From contig OX442319.1 in NCBI GenBank assembly GCA_949358305.1, positions 620,001 through 684,000 on the forward strand: a DNA stretch of 64,000 nucleotides. Direction: 5' to 3'. Position 1 is the stretch's first letter; the number at the start of each line of letters is the position of its first letter. The notes below the pieces were generated by a model, which ran no database searches, was not told the origin of the DNA, and worked only from the letters and a program-made list of their open reading frames with translations. The stretch is from Strigamia acuminata. Lineage: Eukaryota > Arthropoda > Chilopoda > Geophilomorpha > Linotaeniidae. Positions 40,765 to 50,638 of this stretch are shown one piece after another. The translations under genes were made by a program, and so were the position numbers.

Positions 40765-41246
40765 TGTTACGTGGCTAAATGGGGATTGATTTAGTCCTAC
40801 GTGACATGAGTTCATCAAGAAAGACACAGAGTTTTATATGTAATTGCTCTTGGCTTTATTATTCAAAGTCGGACATTTACTCATGTAAATGTTCGGTCAT
40901 CAGCTCTTATTACATTTGGTTTATTCTTAAAATATAATTCATTCAAATAAGTAAATAAGGATGATGCTGTTGTCAATTCAATTCAATTTCAGGAAACCTA
41001 GTCCTGCCTGACCGTCAACCGGCTGGCAGTAGTAGGTGAAGGTAAAAGTTTGAGAATCAAAAGAGATCTGAGCTCTCTGGCTTAATCAGCTCACTAAGTA
41101 AACTCCTATTCCCCCTATTAACTAAGTTGAACGGTCTGTGCATCTAATTAGGTGCACAGCGCCGTCTAGTGAGAATTCATTGCATTAAATGCCTAAACAG
41201 AGCGAGCAGAGCCAGCCGATACACGGTACGGCTCTACCGCGTAACA
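40765..41246 (-). repeat. A1 5' LTR
   Basis: 482 bases, right-hand partner of 17172-17648. On the minus strand the primer site TGGTGGAGATGGGG follows it at about 40751-40762. Flanked by ATAT at 41247. Confidence 0.92.
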
Positions 41247-41250
41247 ATAT

Positions 41251-41676
41251 GTAGCCAATACTTCGGACTATTGCATCGAACTTTCCAACTGTGTATCGAG
41301 TCAGTTATGGGCTTATGTGGATGCCTCGACTGTCGCGTGTTCAACTATGGAAGCGGAATTTCTCGCCCTAGTTGAATGCGTGAAGGAAACCTTTTGGCTC
41401 GATAACATCTTCACCGAATTCCCGATTTTGAACCGCCTGTCTCGTCCGATTATTTATTCCGATGCCCTAGCCAGCATACAATTCACATCTAACGACGTGG
41501 AAAACTCGAAGACGAAGCATATCCGCGTCAAGTATCACTGGCTTAGGGAATGGTATACGGCAGGCTGTTTCGATCTCCGCAAAGTGTCCAGCGAGCACAA
41601 CGTCGCGGACATCTTTACCAAATGGCTCAGTTCAGAGCGTCTTCAGTCGTTGATCTCTCGTGTGTTCCGACTTTAG
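41251..41676 (+). pseudogene. gag-pol: Cop1 gag-pol, part 3: RNase H end (with apparent internal deletion)
   Basis: Resumes Cop1 pol in phase after A1 (VANTSDYCIELSN). It encodes WAYVDAS followed at once by TVACSTMEAEFLALVE, then KTKHIRVKYHWLRE and VADIFTKWLSSERL to the stop at 41676. In copia-type RNase H about 40 residues normally lie between the AYVDAS-like and STMEAE blocks (compare Cop2), so an in-frame deletion is inferred. This would damage RNase H while keeping the frame. Confidence 0.75.
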
Positions 41677-41871
41677 ACTTTATCGTGACATTCTTTCGTT
41701 ATTTACCCGACTTCGAGGATCGCCAAGTTTCTGCGGGAATATTCGGGCCTACGTGGCGTTTTTAATAACGGTACCCGGCTCGGCGATTCGACTCTATTAT
41801 TTATTTTCGATTACCTGTATCTACTGTAATTCCAGTAACCGTGTTTCTTTTCCCCTGATTCTATTTCCATC

Positions 41872-41882
41872 GAAAGGGGGAA
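41872..41882 (+). promoter_or_regulatory. Cop1 polypurine tract
   Basis: GAAAGGGGGAA lies just before the 3' LTR. Confidence 0.75.
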
Positions 41883-41883
41883 T

Positions 41884-42430
41884 TGTTGGTCTAAGGAACC
41901 AAATGATATGTGTCGATGTGATATAGAATCACATTATGATCTATTGTTTTATTATATTCGTTTATTTATTCCGACATTGATTATATTCAATTATGTATAT
42001 CTTTTCCAAGTTTTTACATTATGTTATTGTGTTTCTGCATGAGGTACCATGCAGGTCTTAATGCTTTGTTAAGCTTTACGGAATTTCTCAATTCCATAAC
42101 GCCAATTCACGACACCAGGTGTCGTTAGTGTTCACATCACCTTCCAAGATGGCGGCGACCATCGTTTTGGCTCTCGCCCATCCATTTTCACTCTGTAAAC
42201 CCTTTAGTTGTAAGTATTTTTGCTTTAGTAAATTCGTTTTATGCTTTTAAGCATTTGTACATTGATTTCACGGCATATAAGCGCGTTTGCGCGGCCGTTC
42301 AATTCGTTTTCCGTCGTCGACGTCGCCCACACGTTCGCACGAGTAGTGCGACGCCTTTGCGACGTTTTCGCCGTGTTTCACTCGACATTTCGAGTGATTC
42401 TTGGTCGTTTTCCTCTGCTACCGACCTACA
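41884..42430 (+). repeat. Cop1 3' LTR
   Basis: 547 bases, TGTTGGTC...CCTACA, followed by GATTC. It lacks the 481-base block of the 5' LTR. YY1-like AAGATGGCGGC at 42146-42156. An open frame running through its end into ORF3 of D is accidental. Confidence 0.93.
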
Positions 42431-42435
42431 GATTC

Positions 42436-44051
42436 CACACGAAGTGGCACGGTGGTTAAGCGATTACGTGAATTCGCGACCCACGGCCGTCGTTCCGCCG
42501 ACGAGCGCCGTTACGCCTGCTCCGGCGCCTCAAGTCACGGCGACTGAGGTGCAAGCGACGCTGCCGTTGCCGGCACAGCAGTCATTGACGCTGCCGCCGC
42601 CGACGCAGCCTCCGCCTCCGCCGCCGCCGCCGATGCCAGGTTCGAGCACTACGCCGGACTTGGCCGTCGACGACTCTGTGATGTTGCCCGTGCACCAGAG
42701 TATTGTGCGGGAATGCCAGAACGCCCGGACCGGAGAATATTACCCGAGCACGGCAAGACACGACCGCACAGCGATGTGGTATGAACAGCGTGACGAAAAC
42801 GCACGGCTAGCTCGAGAAGCAGCCAATCCATCGGTCGAAGAGCTCTTAGCCTTCTCATTCGTGATGGAGGACCCGAGAGCCGCCGCCGCTGCTCTGCAGG
42901 GCGCCAACGTCACTCAGCGCCATTTCATCGAGTGGGGAATTTCGATGATGCGACATCACTCGCGTGCGTTCGCTGAGGATTCCGACCGCAGCAACTCAGT
43001 AAACCGCCGTCGTCTGCAGCTGGCCTTGACCGAAATCATGGTCCAGCTGTTAACCCCTTCGCTCTTTGGGGTCAGGCAACAGGCGATGGCCTGCTGGTCC
43101 GTCGTAGACCGAGAAGGTGTACAGATACCTCGTGCACTTGTTGGGGAATGGAGCGCCATTCTCCCCAACCCGGCGATGACTCCATTCGAGCTGACCCGGG
43201 ACGTGGTGAACCCCGAATGGGAGGGGTACAAGTTGCGGAGCATGGCCTTCCGCCACGCCGTTACCACGTGGGCACCAACACCGTCATCGCAGCCACGCGC
43301 GATGATGGTTACGAGCGAGGAGCCGATGGTGAGCGACACCGCCTCTTCGACTGCCTCGCAGGGAGCCCAGACTCCACCACCGCCGCCGCCACCGATGCCA
43401 CCAGCGGCGGCACCACAGACACCCGTCCTATCGAATGCGGCGGGTAAGCCGAGACGCCTGTTATGTCGGACGCCACCAACGCTGTCCGCCGCTCGTCAGA
43501 GCCTGACGCCTCCCGCAGCCCAACAAGAGCGGGAAAAGACTGTCAAGCAGGCGGTAGTTCCGAAGAGCGCCAAGCCAGCGAAAGCGGCGAAGCCTCAGAC
43601 GAACTATTATGAGAAGTTATGTGACGAGTTCTCTCAGCTGACGATGACGACAACGACGCGAAAATTCATTCTCGCCCAGAGAGACAAAAGGAAATCGGTA
43701 TTTGTTTGGTTGCACAACCAGGTGCGCCAGACCACTGATTTGATCCTCCATCAGCGTTTGCTGATGGCCCACCGTGCGCCTCGAACGGCCGCGGAGGCGA
43801 ATGCTATCTGGCACACCAATTCCGGGTTTTCAGCATTCATTCCGCGGGTCTGGCTGCATGAGAGGAGACGTGCCCCGTACGAGCCAGCCGGCGGCCACGA
43901 ACTGTGCTTCATTTCAGAGCACGAGGACCCCCGCAACCAGTCTTCGGCCTTGGTTGGAGATCTGGTGTTGCCGCCCGGCGTTGTGCCGCCCGGCGCTGAG
44001 CCGCCCGTCCCTGGAGTGAGTTTCGCCCAGGGTCCCAGCAAGAAGGATTGA
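42436..44051 (+). CDS. element D ORF3, 3' half (unknown proline-rich protein)
   Basis: Resumes the D third gene after Cop1: PHEVARWLSDYVNSRP continues in phase from codon ATT plus C at 4754. About 538 codons to the stop at 44049. It has two proline runs (QPPPPPPPPMPG and PPPPPPPMPPAA), Ala/Pro/Thr-rich linkers, a helical domain between them (FIEWGISMMRHHSRAF, QLALTEIMVQLL) and a second folded-looking domain near the C-terminus (YYEKLCDEFSQL, FVWLHNQVRQTTDLILHQ). No known domain, signal peptide or membrane segment was recognised, so it is not an obvious envelope protein. It is GC-rich compared with its surroundings. Residues readable upstream from 42255 belong to the Cop1 LTR. Confidence 0.7.
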
Positions 44052-44072
44052 TCGCTCCGGACACCCGCGGTC

Positions 44073-44090
44073 AGAGCTGGGAGGGGGACG
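44073..44090 (+). promoter_or_regulatory. element D polypurine tract
   Basis: AGAGCTGGGAGGGGGACG, mostly purine, sits between the ORF3 stop and TGTGGTGACC. It supports 44091 as the start of the 3' LTR. Confidence 0.6.
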
Positions 44091-45409
44091 TGTGGTGACC
44101 CGACTGGGGTGGGGCACGAAGAGTTTCTCTCGTGGCCTACATACGGGTAAAGAGGGGGAGTCGCACGCGCGCCTCCCTTCCCTCAGAGCATTGACATCCA
44201 GTCAATGGACGGGCGTCTGCCCTGGGGGAGTGGGGGAGATTCATCTTCTCCACCATTGGGTGGCTTTAGTCACCTGTCACCCCCCGCTTTGTGCAAAGGA
44301 ATGTGCCTTGCACTGAGCGGGCAGAACCAACACAAAAATCAACCAAGATACACGTAAAAGCCAAACGTCCTACAACGATCAAGCCTAAGTACAAAGACTT
44401 CAGGAGTGACCTAGGACAAGGGACTTCCAACGTGAGTACGATTGATTTGTGTTAACCTCCGCAGAGTAACCTGCGAAATAAGATTACCGCACTATTTTAG
44501 CAAGCCAGCTAGAAATAGTAAACCTACTCCAATTTAGCGAGTTGTGCAGACAAACGGTCGCACAAGCCTAAATTGCAGTAACCACGACGAGCGTTCCCGC
44601 CGCTGTGTGTATCGCCGGGAACCACCTAGCGTCCGCCGCTGTGTGATCGCCGGACACCTAAACAAAACCCTAAACCTAGACAACAGCCGAAGTAAGACCT
44701 TTTAGGCATTCACTCGCGCCCGACCAGCGTGAGCCCGAGAGACCAGACAAAGAAACGTGAGACGAGTGTTGGGTTCTAGTGTTTGTTGGGTGAGTGTTGG
44801 ACAGTAAGGAGACATCTTCTTAAGCTTGGCTTAAAGTCCATATCCAATATGGCTGCCACTTTATTCAGCAGACTTGGCAAAGAGAGTGAGTGACTTCACT
44901 CATGACAGTATACAGAACGAATCTCATACAGTAAAACAGGACAAATCATATATGGTACAGAAAGAATCCCTTAGGATTTGTAAACACAAGCTATATAATG
45001 CTAAAAGAACAAATCATAACTAAGAAACCGTATTCGGGCCAGCATAGAAATTTCCTCCGATGCACACAGTCACCGTAGGCACTCCAAATGCCGTTAACGA
45101 TACCCCGCAACGCAACAACGGTATGCTGCGCACAAATGCACATTGTTATAACCGATCCACGGTTATGGAATAACCCAACAACGAGGACGCCATTCATTGC
45201 CACGCCGGCCCAAGACGACACCACGTTGCCACGCGGACGCCATCTTGGATCCAGAGCGCCAACAAAGGACGACCTCGACCAGTTTCCCGCCATCCTTCAT
45301 ACCTCCTACCTTTTTATATTTTTTACATATTTTTATTCCCTTTTACCTGTACATTCCGTATAATAAATACATTTATTATATTTACCTTTTACATTGTTTG
45401 CCGTGTCAG
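44091..45409 (+). repeat. probable element D 3' LTR
   Basis: Starts TGTGGTGACC after a purine tract and most likely ends TGTCA at 45409, shortly after an AATAAA (45363) and T-rich sequence. The 5' partner is outside the window, so the right boundary is an estimate. It contains strong stem-loops (44487-44522 and 44594-44655). No coding sequence is supported. Confidence 0.5.
44594..44655 (+). promoter_or_regulatory. twin hairpins in element D LTR
   Basis: Hairpin 1 (44594-44621) has stem TTCCCG/CGGGAA; hairpin 2 (44631-44655) has GTCCG/CGGAC. The loops are nearly the same (CCGCTGTGTG...TCGC). The shared loop with different but still paired stems points to a duplicated RNA hairpin under structural constraint. 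Confidence 0.55.
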
Positions 45410-45507
45410 ATTCTTTTGGGTAACCGCTTGAGTAAAGTGGTAGTGAGAGATTAATAAGTGACTCATACCACGAGTTAGCGACAGAAAGAGTTGAGCGCGA
45501 CAAGCTT
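45410..45507. other. junction between element D LTR and A3
   Basis: About 100 bases that match neither neighbour. They could be original flanking DNA or the leader of a deleted element. No motif assigned. Confidence 0.3.
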
Positions 45508-47766
45508 AGAACAGCGAATCTCAAAGTTAAGCTGAGCAAATGTACGTTTGCGACACACACCATACGATATCTCGGACATGTGGTTGATGCTGAAGGTATT
45601 TCACCGGATCCCAGGAATCTGGATTCAGTAGCTAAGTTTCCAATTCCTGTGAACGTTAAACAACTACGTGGTTTTCTTGGATTATGCTCGTATTACCGGA
45701 AGTTCATCGCTGGTTTTGCGGACATTTCCAAACCTCTGGTGAATTTAACCAAAAAGGATGAAAAGTTTGACTGGGGGCCACCCCACGACAAAGCATTCCA
45801 CACGCTTCGAACAGCATTAATAACAGTGCCGGTGTTAGCGCATCCAAACTTCGCTCAGCCTTTCATGATTTCAACTAATGCAAGTACCTACGGCTTAGGA
45901 GCAATTCTAAAACAAAAAGTCAACAACCAAGAGCGTGTTATCGCTTATGCAAGTCGTTTAATGAGCACAGCTGAACAGAATTACACCGCAACTGAAAGAG
46001 AAATGTTAGCCATCATTTTTGCAATAGAGAAATTTAGACCGTACTTGTATGGACAGAAATTCCAGATTATCACCGACCATTCGGCCCTCCAATGGCTGAA
46101 AGGAGTCCGAAATCCAAACGGACGTCTAGCCAGGTGGGCGCTGCAGTTAGCTGATTATGATTTTGAAATATTTCATAAGAGCGGCAAGAAACATACAGAT
46201 GCCGATGCTTTGAGTAGGATCCAGGAAGAATTAAGTGAAGAAGAAATAGAAAAATTACCTTCGCTTTTCTTAGAAAACTTGGACCTCCCTGTTGAACAGA
46301 GGAAGGATCCCAAACTACTGGACCTAATAACAGCGCTAGAAAACCAAGAGCAACTTCCAAGAAAAAGAAAACGACCACTCAAGCAGTTCGTTCTTCAAAA
46401 CAAAACGTTGTTCAGGAAGAAAATACTTAACAGTTCCCTGAACATGGAAGATTTACTACTAGTAGTTCCGAAACAACTTCAAAAAGATGTATTGTATGAA
46501 ATGCACGATGGATTACTAGGAGCTCATTTGGGATTGGCAAAAACGTGGAAACGAATAAGAACACGATTCTTCTGGACAAGAATCTACAAAGATGTGAGAA
46601 ATTATGTCTTGTCCTGCCAGCACTGCGCAAAAGCAAAAACAATGACAATGCCAGCTAAAGGATTAATGCAGCCATGGTCAACAGTTTCAAAACCTTTTGA
46701 GCGAATTGGAATAGATACACTTGGACCTTTTCCATTGTCACGTCTTGGAAATAAACATGTTTTTGTTGTAACTGATTATCTTTCGAGATCTGCAATAGCT
46801 AGACCAGCAGCAGCAGCTACGGCATTAGAAGCAGCGAAAACATTGCTTTATGAAGTTATTCTGAAAGAAGGCAGTCCAAGAGAAATCCTAAGCGACCGTG
46901 GAACGGAATACAGGAATAAAATGGTTGAAGAAGTCTCAAATATGTTTAAAAGTTTGCATAAAACTACGTCAGGATACCATCCAAGAACAAACGGATTAAC
47001 TGAGAGATTTAACGCGACATTCACAAAAATGTTGCAAAGTTACGTCAACGACGAACACACTGACTGGGACGAATTTCTTCCATTTCTTCTGTTTTCGTAC
47101 AACACGGGCGTTCATGAAACAACAGGATATACACCACATTATTTACTTCGTGGATATGATGTGGATTTGACAGTAGATGTAAATCTGGATTTGCCACAGA
47201 AAGAATTTACATTAAGGACAGCAAAATTCATTCGAGCAGCCAGGAAAATTGCAAATGAGAGACTTGAAAAACAGTCTGCAAAAAGCAAGAAAAGGTTTGA
47301 TGAAGACAGAGTCAACAAAGAATTTGAACCAGGTGAATTGGTTTATTTGAAAACCATCAATAGAAAAGTTGGCTTGTCAGAGAAGCTTTTACCGCAATTT
47401 TCCGGCCCTTATGAAATTGTGCGAAGAACTGCACCTAATGACTATGAAATAATCAATTCAACAAGAAAGAAAAGTGACATAGTGAATGTGGAACGATTGA
47501 AACCATACAAAGAACGAGTAGAAACAGAAATAGACGAAGCTTTGAAAGAATTGCCAGAAAAGAAAGTGAAATTTGCTGATAAAGTTAAGAAAATCAGTGA
47601 AAAAGGTGAAATTGTAGTTGAAAGCACAGAAAAAATTGTTAAAAAGACGAAAATCAAACCAAAAGAACGTTATATAGATGATACAGAACAAATCTCATTG
47701 AAATCGCTATTTGAACCACAGCCTACGATAGAAACGAACGAAAATCAACTCAAAAATCCGCCATAA
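45508..47766 (+). CDS. pol: A3 pol fragment: end of RT, RNase H, integrase
   Basis: One open frame of about 750 codons. It begins DKLRTANLKVKLSKCTF and contains RNase H (STNASTYGLGAILKQ, TEREMLAIIFAIEKF, ITDHSALQWLKG, DADALSRI), the integrase zinc finger (HDGLLGAHLGLAKTWK ... CQHCAKAK), the DDE core (Asp in IGIDTLGPF, Asp in ILSDRGTEY, Glu in NGLTERFNATF) and the GPY tail (LPQFSGPYEIVRRTAP). In RNase H the usual first Asp of STDAS is Asn, which should disable it. Despite the missing 5' half, the frame has no stop. It ends NQLKNPP, near where A2 has its premature stop, so the A1 extension may be secondary. Confidence 0.88.
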   Translation, partial: RTANLKVKLSKCTFATHTIRYLGHVVDAEGISPDPRNLDSVAKFPIPVNVKQLRGFLGLCSYYRKFIAGFADISKPLVNLTKKDEKFDWGPPHDKAFHTLRTALITVPVLAHPNFAQPFMISTNASTYGLGAILKQKVNNQERVIAYASRLMSTAEQNYTATEREMLAIIFAIEKFRPYLYGQKFQIITDHSALQWLKGVRNPNGRLARWALQLADYDFEIFHKSGKKHTDADALSRIQEELSEEEIEKLPSLFLENLDLPVEQRKDPKLLDLITALENQEQLPRKRKRPLKQFVLQNKTLFRKKILNSSLNMEDLLLVVPKQLQKDVLYEMHDGLLGAHLGLAKTWKRIRTRFFWTRIYKDVRNYVLSCQHCAKAKTMTMPAKGLMQPWSTVSKPFERIGIDTLGPFPLSRLGNKHVFVVTDYLSRSAIARPAAAATALEAAKTLLYEVILKEGSPREILSDRGTEYRNKMVEEVSNMFKSLHKTTSGYHPRTNGLTERFNATFTKMLQSYVNDEHTDWDEFLPFLLFSYNTGVHETTGYTPHYLLRGYDVDLTVDVNLDLPQKEFTLRTAKFIRAARKIANERLEKQSAKSKKRFDEDRVNKEFEPGELVYLKTINRKVGLSEKLLPQFSGPYEIVRRTAPNDYEIINSTRKKSDIVNVERLKPYKERVETEIDEALKELPEKKVKFADKVKKISEKGEIVVESTEKIVKKTKIKPKERYIDDTEQISLKSLFEPQPTIETNENQLKNPP

Positions 47767-48750
47767 GATGGCGCAAACACACAAACGAACGATTTCCGGT
47801 CGCACAAACTCAGACCGCAAAAGAGGAAAGATAATCGCCATTGCTATTGATTTTGATCAAGGTGAACGCGTGTTATAAGCGTGACCCGAGACAAAATTCT
47901 GATTGATATTGTTATTACTTTGCTTGATAGTGTGTTTCCAAAGGTTTGTGAGAAAGTGTTGAATAATTTTATGTGATTTTTAAAGATGAATTTTGTGAAT
48001 TCTTAGCGTCTTTGTGAACGAATTTCGTTAAATGAAACCAATCGCCATGTTGGTTCATTCGTGTTAAAACTTGAATAAAAAGGAAAGTTTTAGATTAAAT
48101 TGTGATAATCAGAGGTTAAACTGAATAAAATATTGTTATGAAATGAAGTAGTTTAAAGAAACTAAAAGAAATTAAATAAATGGTGGTGAAAATGACAGGG
48201 GACGTGAAAGGACCCATCGCGACCTTCGTCAGCTGCACTGAATCTTATTAGGCTTATTAAATTGGATTGAATTTTGAAATAATTAAAAGTTGGAATTAAT
48301 AAAGTAACAGTTTGAATTAAAAATGAATTGTGATAGCACGAATGACCAAGGAAGCGAAAGGAATCTATCGCGAATTTCGTTTGAAAGTTTAATAAATGAA
48401 GAATTTTGACAAATTTGATGTAAATATTTCACGATATAGTTTTGATTAAGTATTGTTAAGAATTGATTATTGTAAATAATGGAAATAAGTTGATGTTTGA
48501 TATTGTTATATGTTTTTACGGAAAATTTAGGAAAATGATAAGAGAAAAAATTTTAAGAAATTTTGAAATGTTATTAACTTTAGAGAAGAAAAGGAAAGAG
48601 TTGTAACTTGTTTTTTTTGTGTGTTTTTGAAGGTTTATATTGGGAAATGGTCATGGATAATTTCGTTAATTAATTTTAGCAATAGTGTATATCATGATTT
48701 TGAAAATGTCTAATTTCATTTTTGTTTTATTTCATTTTTCTTCATTTTTC
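47767..48750 (+). other. A3 spacer replacing most of the Ulp1-like gene
   Basis: About 980 AT-rich bases with no supported gene. By comparison with A2 it includes the pol-protease spacer; the first roughly 400 codons of the protease gene are not recognisable. Confidence 0.55.
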
Positions 48751-48863
48751 CCAATGATCTTGTATTTCGCCCGCCGCTACTTAGAGAATCGAGATCTAAT
48801 GAAGTTGGCAGACGGCGTGGATCTCCGAGCGCGAATTATCTACGAGATTAACCAAGGAAAGTT
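48751..48863 (+). pseudogene. A3 Ulp1-like gene, C-terminal remnant
   Basis: ILYFARRYLENRDLMKLAD and the following YEINQGK align with the end of the A1/A2 protease (ILYFTRRYVEDRDLMQFGE, YEIANRE), just after the catalytic Cys. The catalytic part is gone. B2 cuts it at 48863; the last codons (EPFEEI and stop) are at 63240-63261, in phase. Confidence 0.8.
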
Positions 48864-50618
48864 TGTGATGATTACAAATCCGTATTTATCAATGTTCACA
48901 ATAGATGGCGCTGTTTATCAAACGCGCGTAATTCAAACTCGATAAAACTAAAAAGTGTGATAAATAATTATTTAGACACGGTGAATAAAATATAACTATT
49001 TTATTCGATATAAACTAAGTATTATTTACTTGACAATGTTGATTCTATCGAATCAATATCCACATTACTTACCTGTCGAAGGGAACCAATCGGACCCTTC
49101 CGGACCCCAACTGGGCCCATCTGGACATAGTCATATATTAGGTCCGGACTAGTGACCCACGAATCCGCCGATTCGTACGCTGATTGGCTGTCGCCAATCT
49201 AGTAGTTCTACAGAACTATATAAGCATCAGTTTCTCACCCACTAACCCCCCTGGCTTGATAACTGAACTTGTATATTGTCTGTAGTTGAATTGTTATCGT
49301 TTGATTTCATTATTCCCTATCGACACATCAGGCCACCTCAGCTCTCCACAGTTAGTATTCATTACTATTTGTTATTGCTGTTGTAGGGCTATTTCGGGAA
49401 GGCTAACTCCGGTAATAGACATGCATTTGCATGAAATGGCCCCGTAACGGTAGCCAGCTGTTCTACGGGACAGTAGGACTTCGTACGGTGGCTTAATATA
49501 ACGGTCGTATACAGTACGACCTTGCTAAATGAAAGTAGGTCCCTCAGCTAACTGGCCTCAGTCCGCTGCAGGATGGCTGTTGTAAACAGCCCACGCAGGT
49601 TCCCGTCTTTCTACGATTGGTCCTTCCGCTCGTTAAAAGTCGGTAAAGGCCTAATGCACAGGTAACACGCCGGGTTGGTAGCCCGTGAGTAATATCTTCA
49701 GATGTTGCGATAAATAACTACCTGGATAATGGTAATCCAACGGCAGTGGCCGATTAATATTTTACCCGGTGCTCGATCATTGGATCCCGCCATCGTAAGG
49801 CATGCTGGCGGATGGAGGAGTCAAATCCTCCCGCGATGGTTCTCTCAACCGTCATGACGGTCCCCGCCCCATCGTACCCTCCGGGTTAGTAACCCGTGAA
49901 CAGGAGTTGAACAACACTGTGTTAAACAAATTACTCGGGCATTGGTAATCCTGTATTGGCAATATCTTTTAAACCCGGTAAGTCCATAGAAATGTTTACC
50001 TGGTGGTTGGTACCACCGACAGCGAATTAAAGCGTACAATTAAATACTCGGCGCCTGATCACGAGATCTTGTCGTCGTAAGGCATGCTGGCGGATGGAGT
50101 CTCAACAACTCCCGCGACGTTCTCTCAATTGTCGTGACGGTCCCCGCCCAATTAATATTTATATAACAATTCATTTGTTATATTCCATTAATCACTTTAC
50201 TCTTATTCATTTGAAACAATGGAATATTCTGCCGAATATTCCTATTCCTGCGAAGGACGCTTCGCATATTTAGATAATCGATGCTGCGGACCAAATACGT
50301 CTCCGTAGTGATATTTGTGACGATGCCGCAAGTCAGCCGTATCCCTCTGGCTTCGCCCGGATCCTCAACCAGTTGATGCCGCCCGTTTACAGGCGTCAAG
50401 AACCCATCTTTGTTATTGTTATTATTCAGTAATAAATATGTTGTGTCACACTAAAAACTGTAAGTTATTTCTGCTCAGTCATGAATTCATATTTTTACAC
50501 AGACTTCTGTAAGCTTATCTCGGTTAGGTTGTTGCTACTCCTAGCAACGTCTTGTTTAAACCGATTATTTATCTATCTTAAATGGCTATTAAATCAGCCA
50601 AAAGTAGAATCGTCACAA
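48864..50618 (+). repeat. B2 5' LTR
   Basis: 1755 bases, TGTGATGATT...CGTCACA. AGATGGCGCTG at 48903-48913; facing CCAAT boxes and TATATAA at 49217-49223; hairpin CTGTTC-TACG-GGACAG at 49458; folded module in two tandem versions (about 49665-49870 and 49872-50160); GTTGCTA/TAGCAAC hairpin at 50531-50548; ATTAAA in a TGGCT/AGCCA hairpin loop at 50584-50601. It is longer than the B1 LTR mainly because the module is duplicated. Confidence 0.93.
49665..50160 (+). promoter_or_regulatory. duplicated folded RNA module in B2 LTR
   Basis: Both versions start with CCGGGTT(G/A)GTA(G/A)CCCGTG and end with GTAAGGCATGCTGGCGGATGGAG, a short hairpin and ACGGTCCCCGCCC. Stems differ in sequence but keep pairing: GGAGGA/TCCTCC in the first, GGAGT/ACTCC in the second, CGGGTT/AACCCG in the second. 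B1 has one version (24455-24658). They lie in the transcribed R region. Confidence 0.65.
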
Positions 50619-50620
50619 GT

Positions 50621-50638
50621 GGAGGTTCCACCGAGATA
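50621..50638 (+). promoter_or_regulatory. B2 primer-binding site (tRNA-Gln)
   Basis: TGGAGGTTCCACCGAGAT, two bases after the LTR, is an 18-base perfect complement of the typical animal tRNA-Gln 3' end including CCA. Confidence 0.88.

Larger units (their letters stand above)
17172..41246 (-). mobile_element. A1: Ty3/gypsy retrotransposon with Ulp1-type gene, minus strand
   Basis: LTRs at 17172-17648 and 40765-41246 with inverted ends TGTTACG/CGTAACA and a 4-bp duplication ATAT (17168-17171 and 41247-41250). Inside lies B1 (23680-39833); without it A1 is about 7.9 kb. In its own direction the order is LTR, primer site, truncated gag, pol, protease gene, LTR. Gag has lost its N-terminal part and pol has two stop codons and a frameshift; the protease gene is open. 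Confidence 0.93.
4755..42430 (+). mobile_element. Cop1: Ty1/copia retrotransposon carrying nested insertions
   Basis: A complete copia element bounded by LTRs at 4755-5784 and 41884-42430 and by a 5-bp target duplication GATTC (4750-4754 and 42431-42435) inside element D ORF3. Without its two direct guests, Cop2 (9751-15686) and A1 (17172-41246), it would be about 7.7 kb. The shared LTR sequence differs by only a few substitutions and a 2-bp indel, so the insertion is recent. Gag-pol is one long frame in three pieces that rejoin in phase across both guests. Confidence 0.93.

Noticed and set aside
42255-42434. N-terminal 60 codons of the long frame ending at 44051
   Set aside because: They are Cop1 3' LTR sequence that happens to be open; the true gene enters from 4754 across the Cop1 insertion.
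46070-46378. 102-codon minus-strand ORF in A3
   Set aside because: Antisense to RNase H/integrase coding sequence; shadow frame.
49792-49860. self-cleaving ribozyme (hammerhead or HDV-like) in the folded LTR module
   Set aside because: I looked for a CTGATGA...GAAA hammerhead core and an HDV-like nested layout and found neither; only hairpins are supported.
50621-50638. tRNA gene
   Set aside because: Only the complement of the tRNA-Gln 3' end is present; it is a primer-binding site. No full tRNA gene was noticed in the window.
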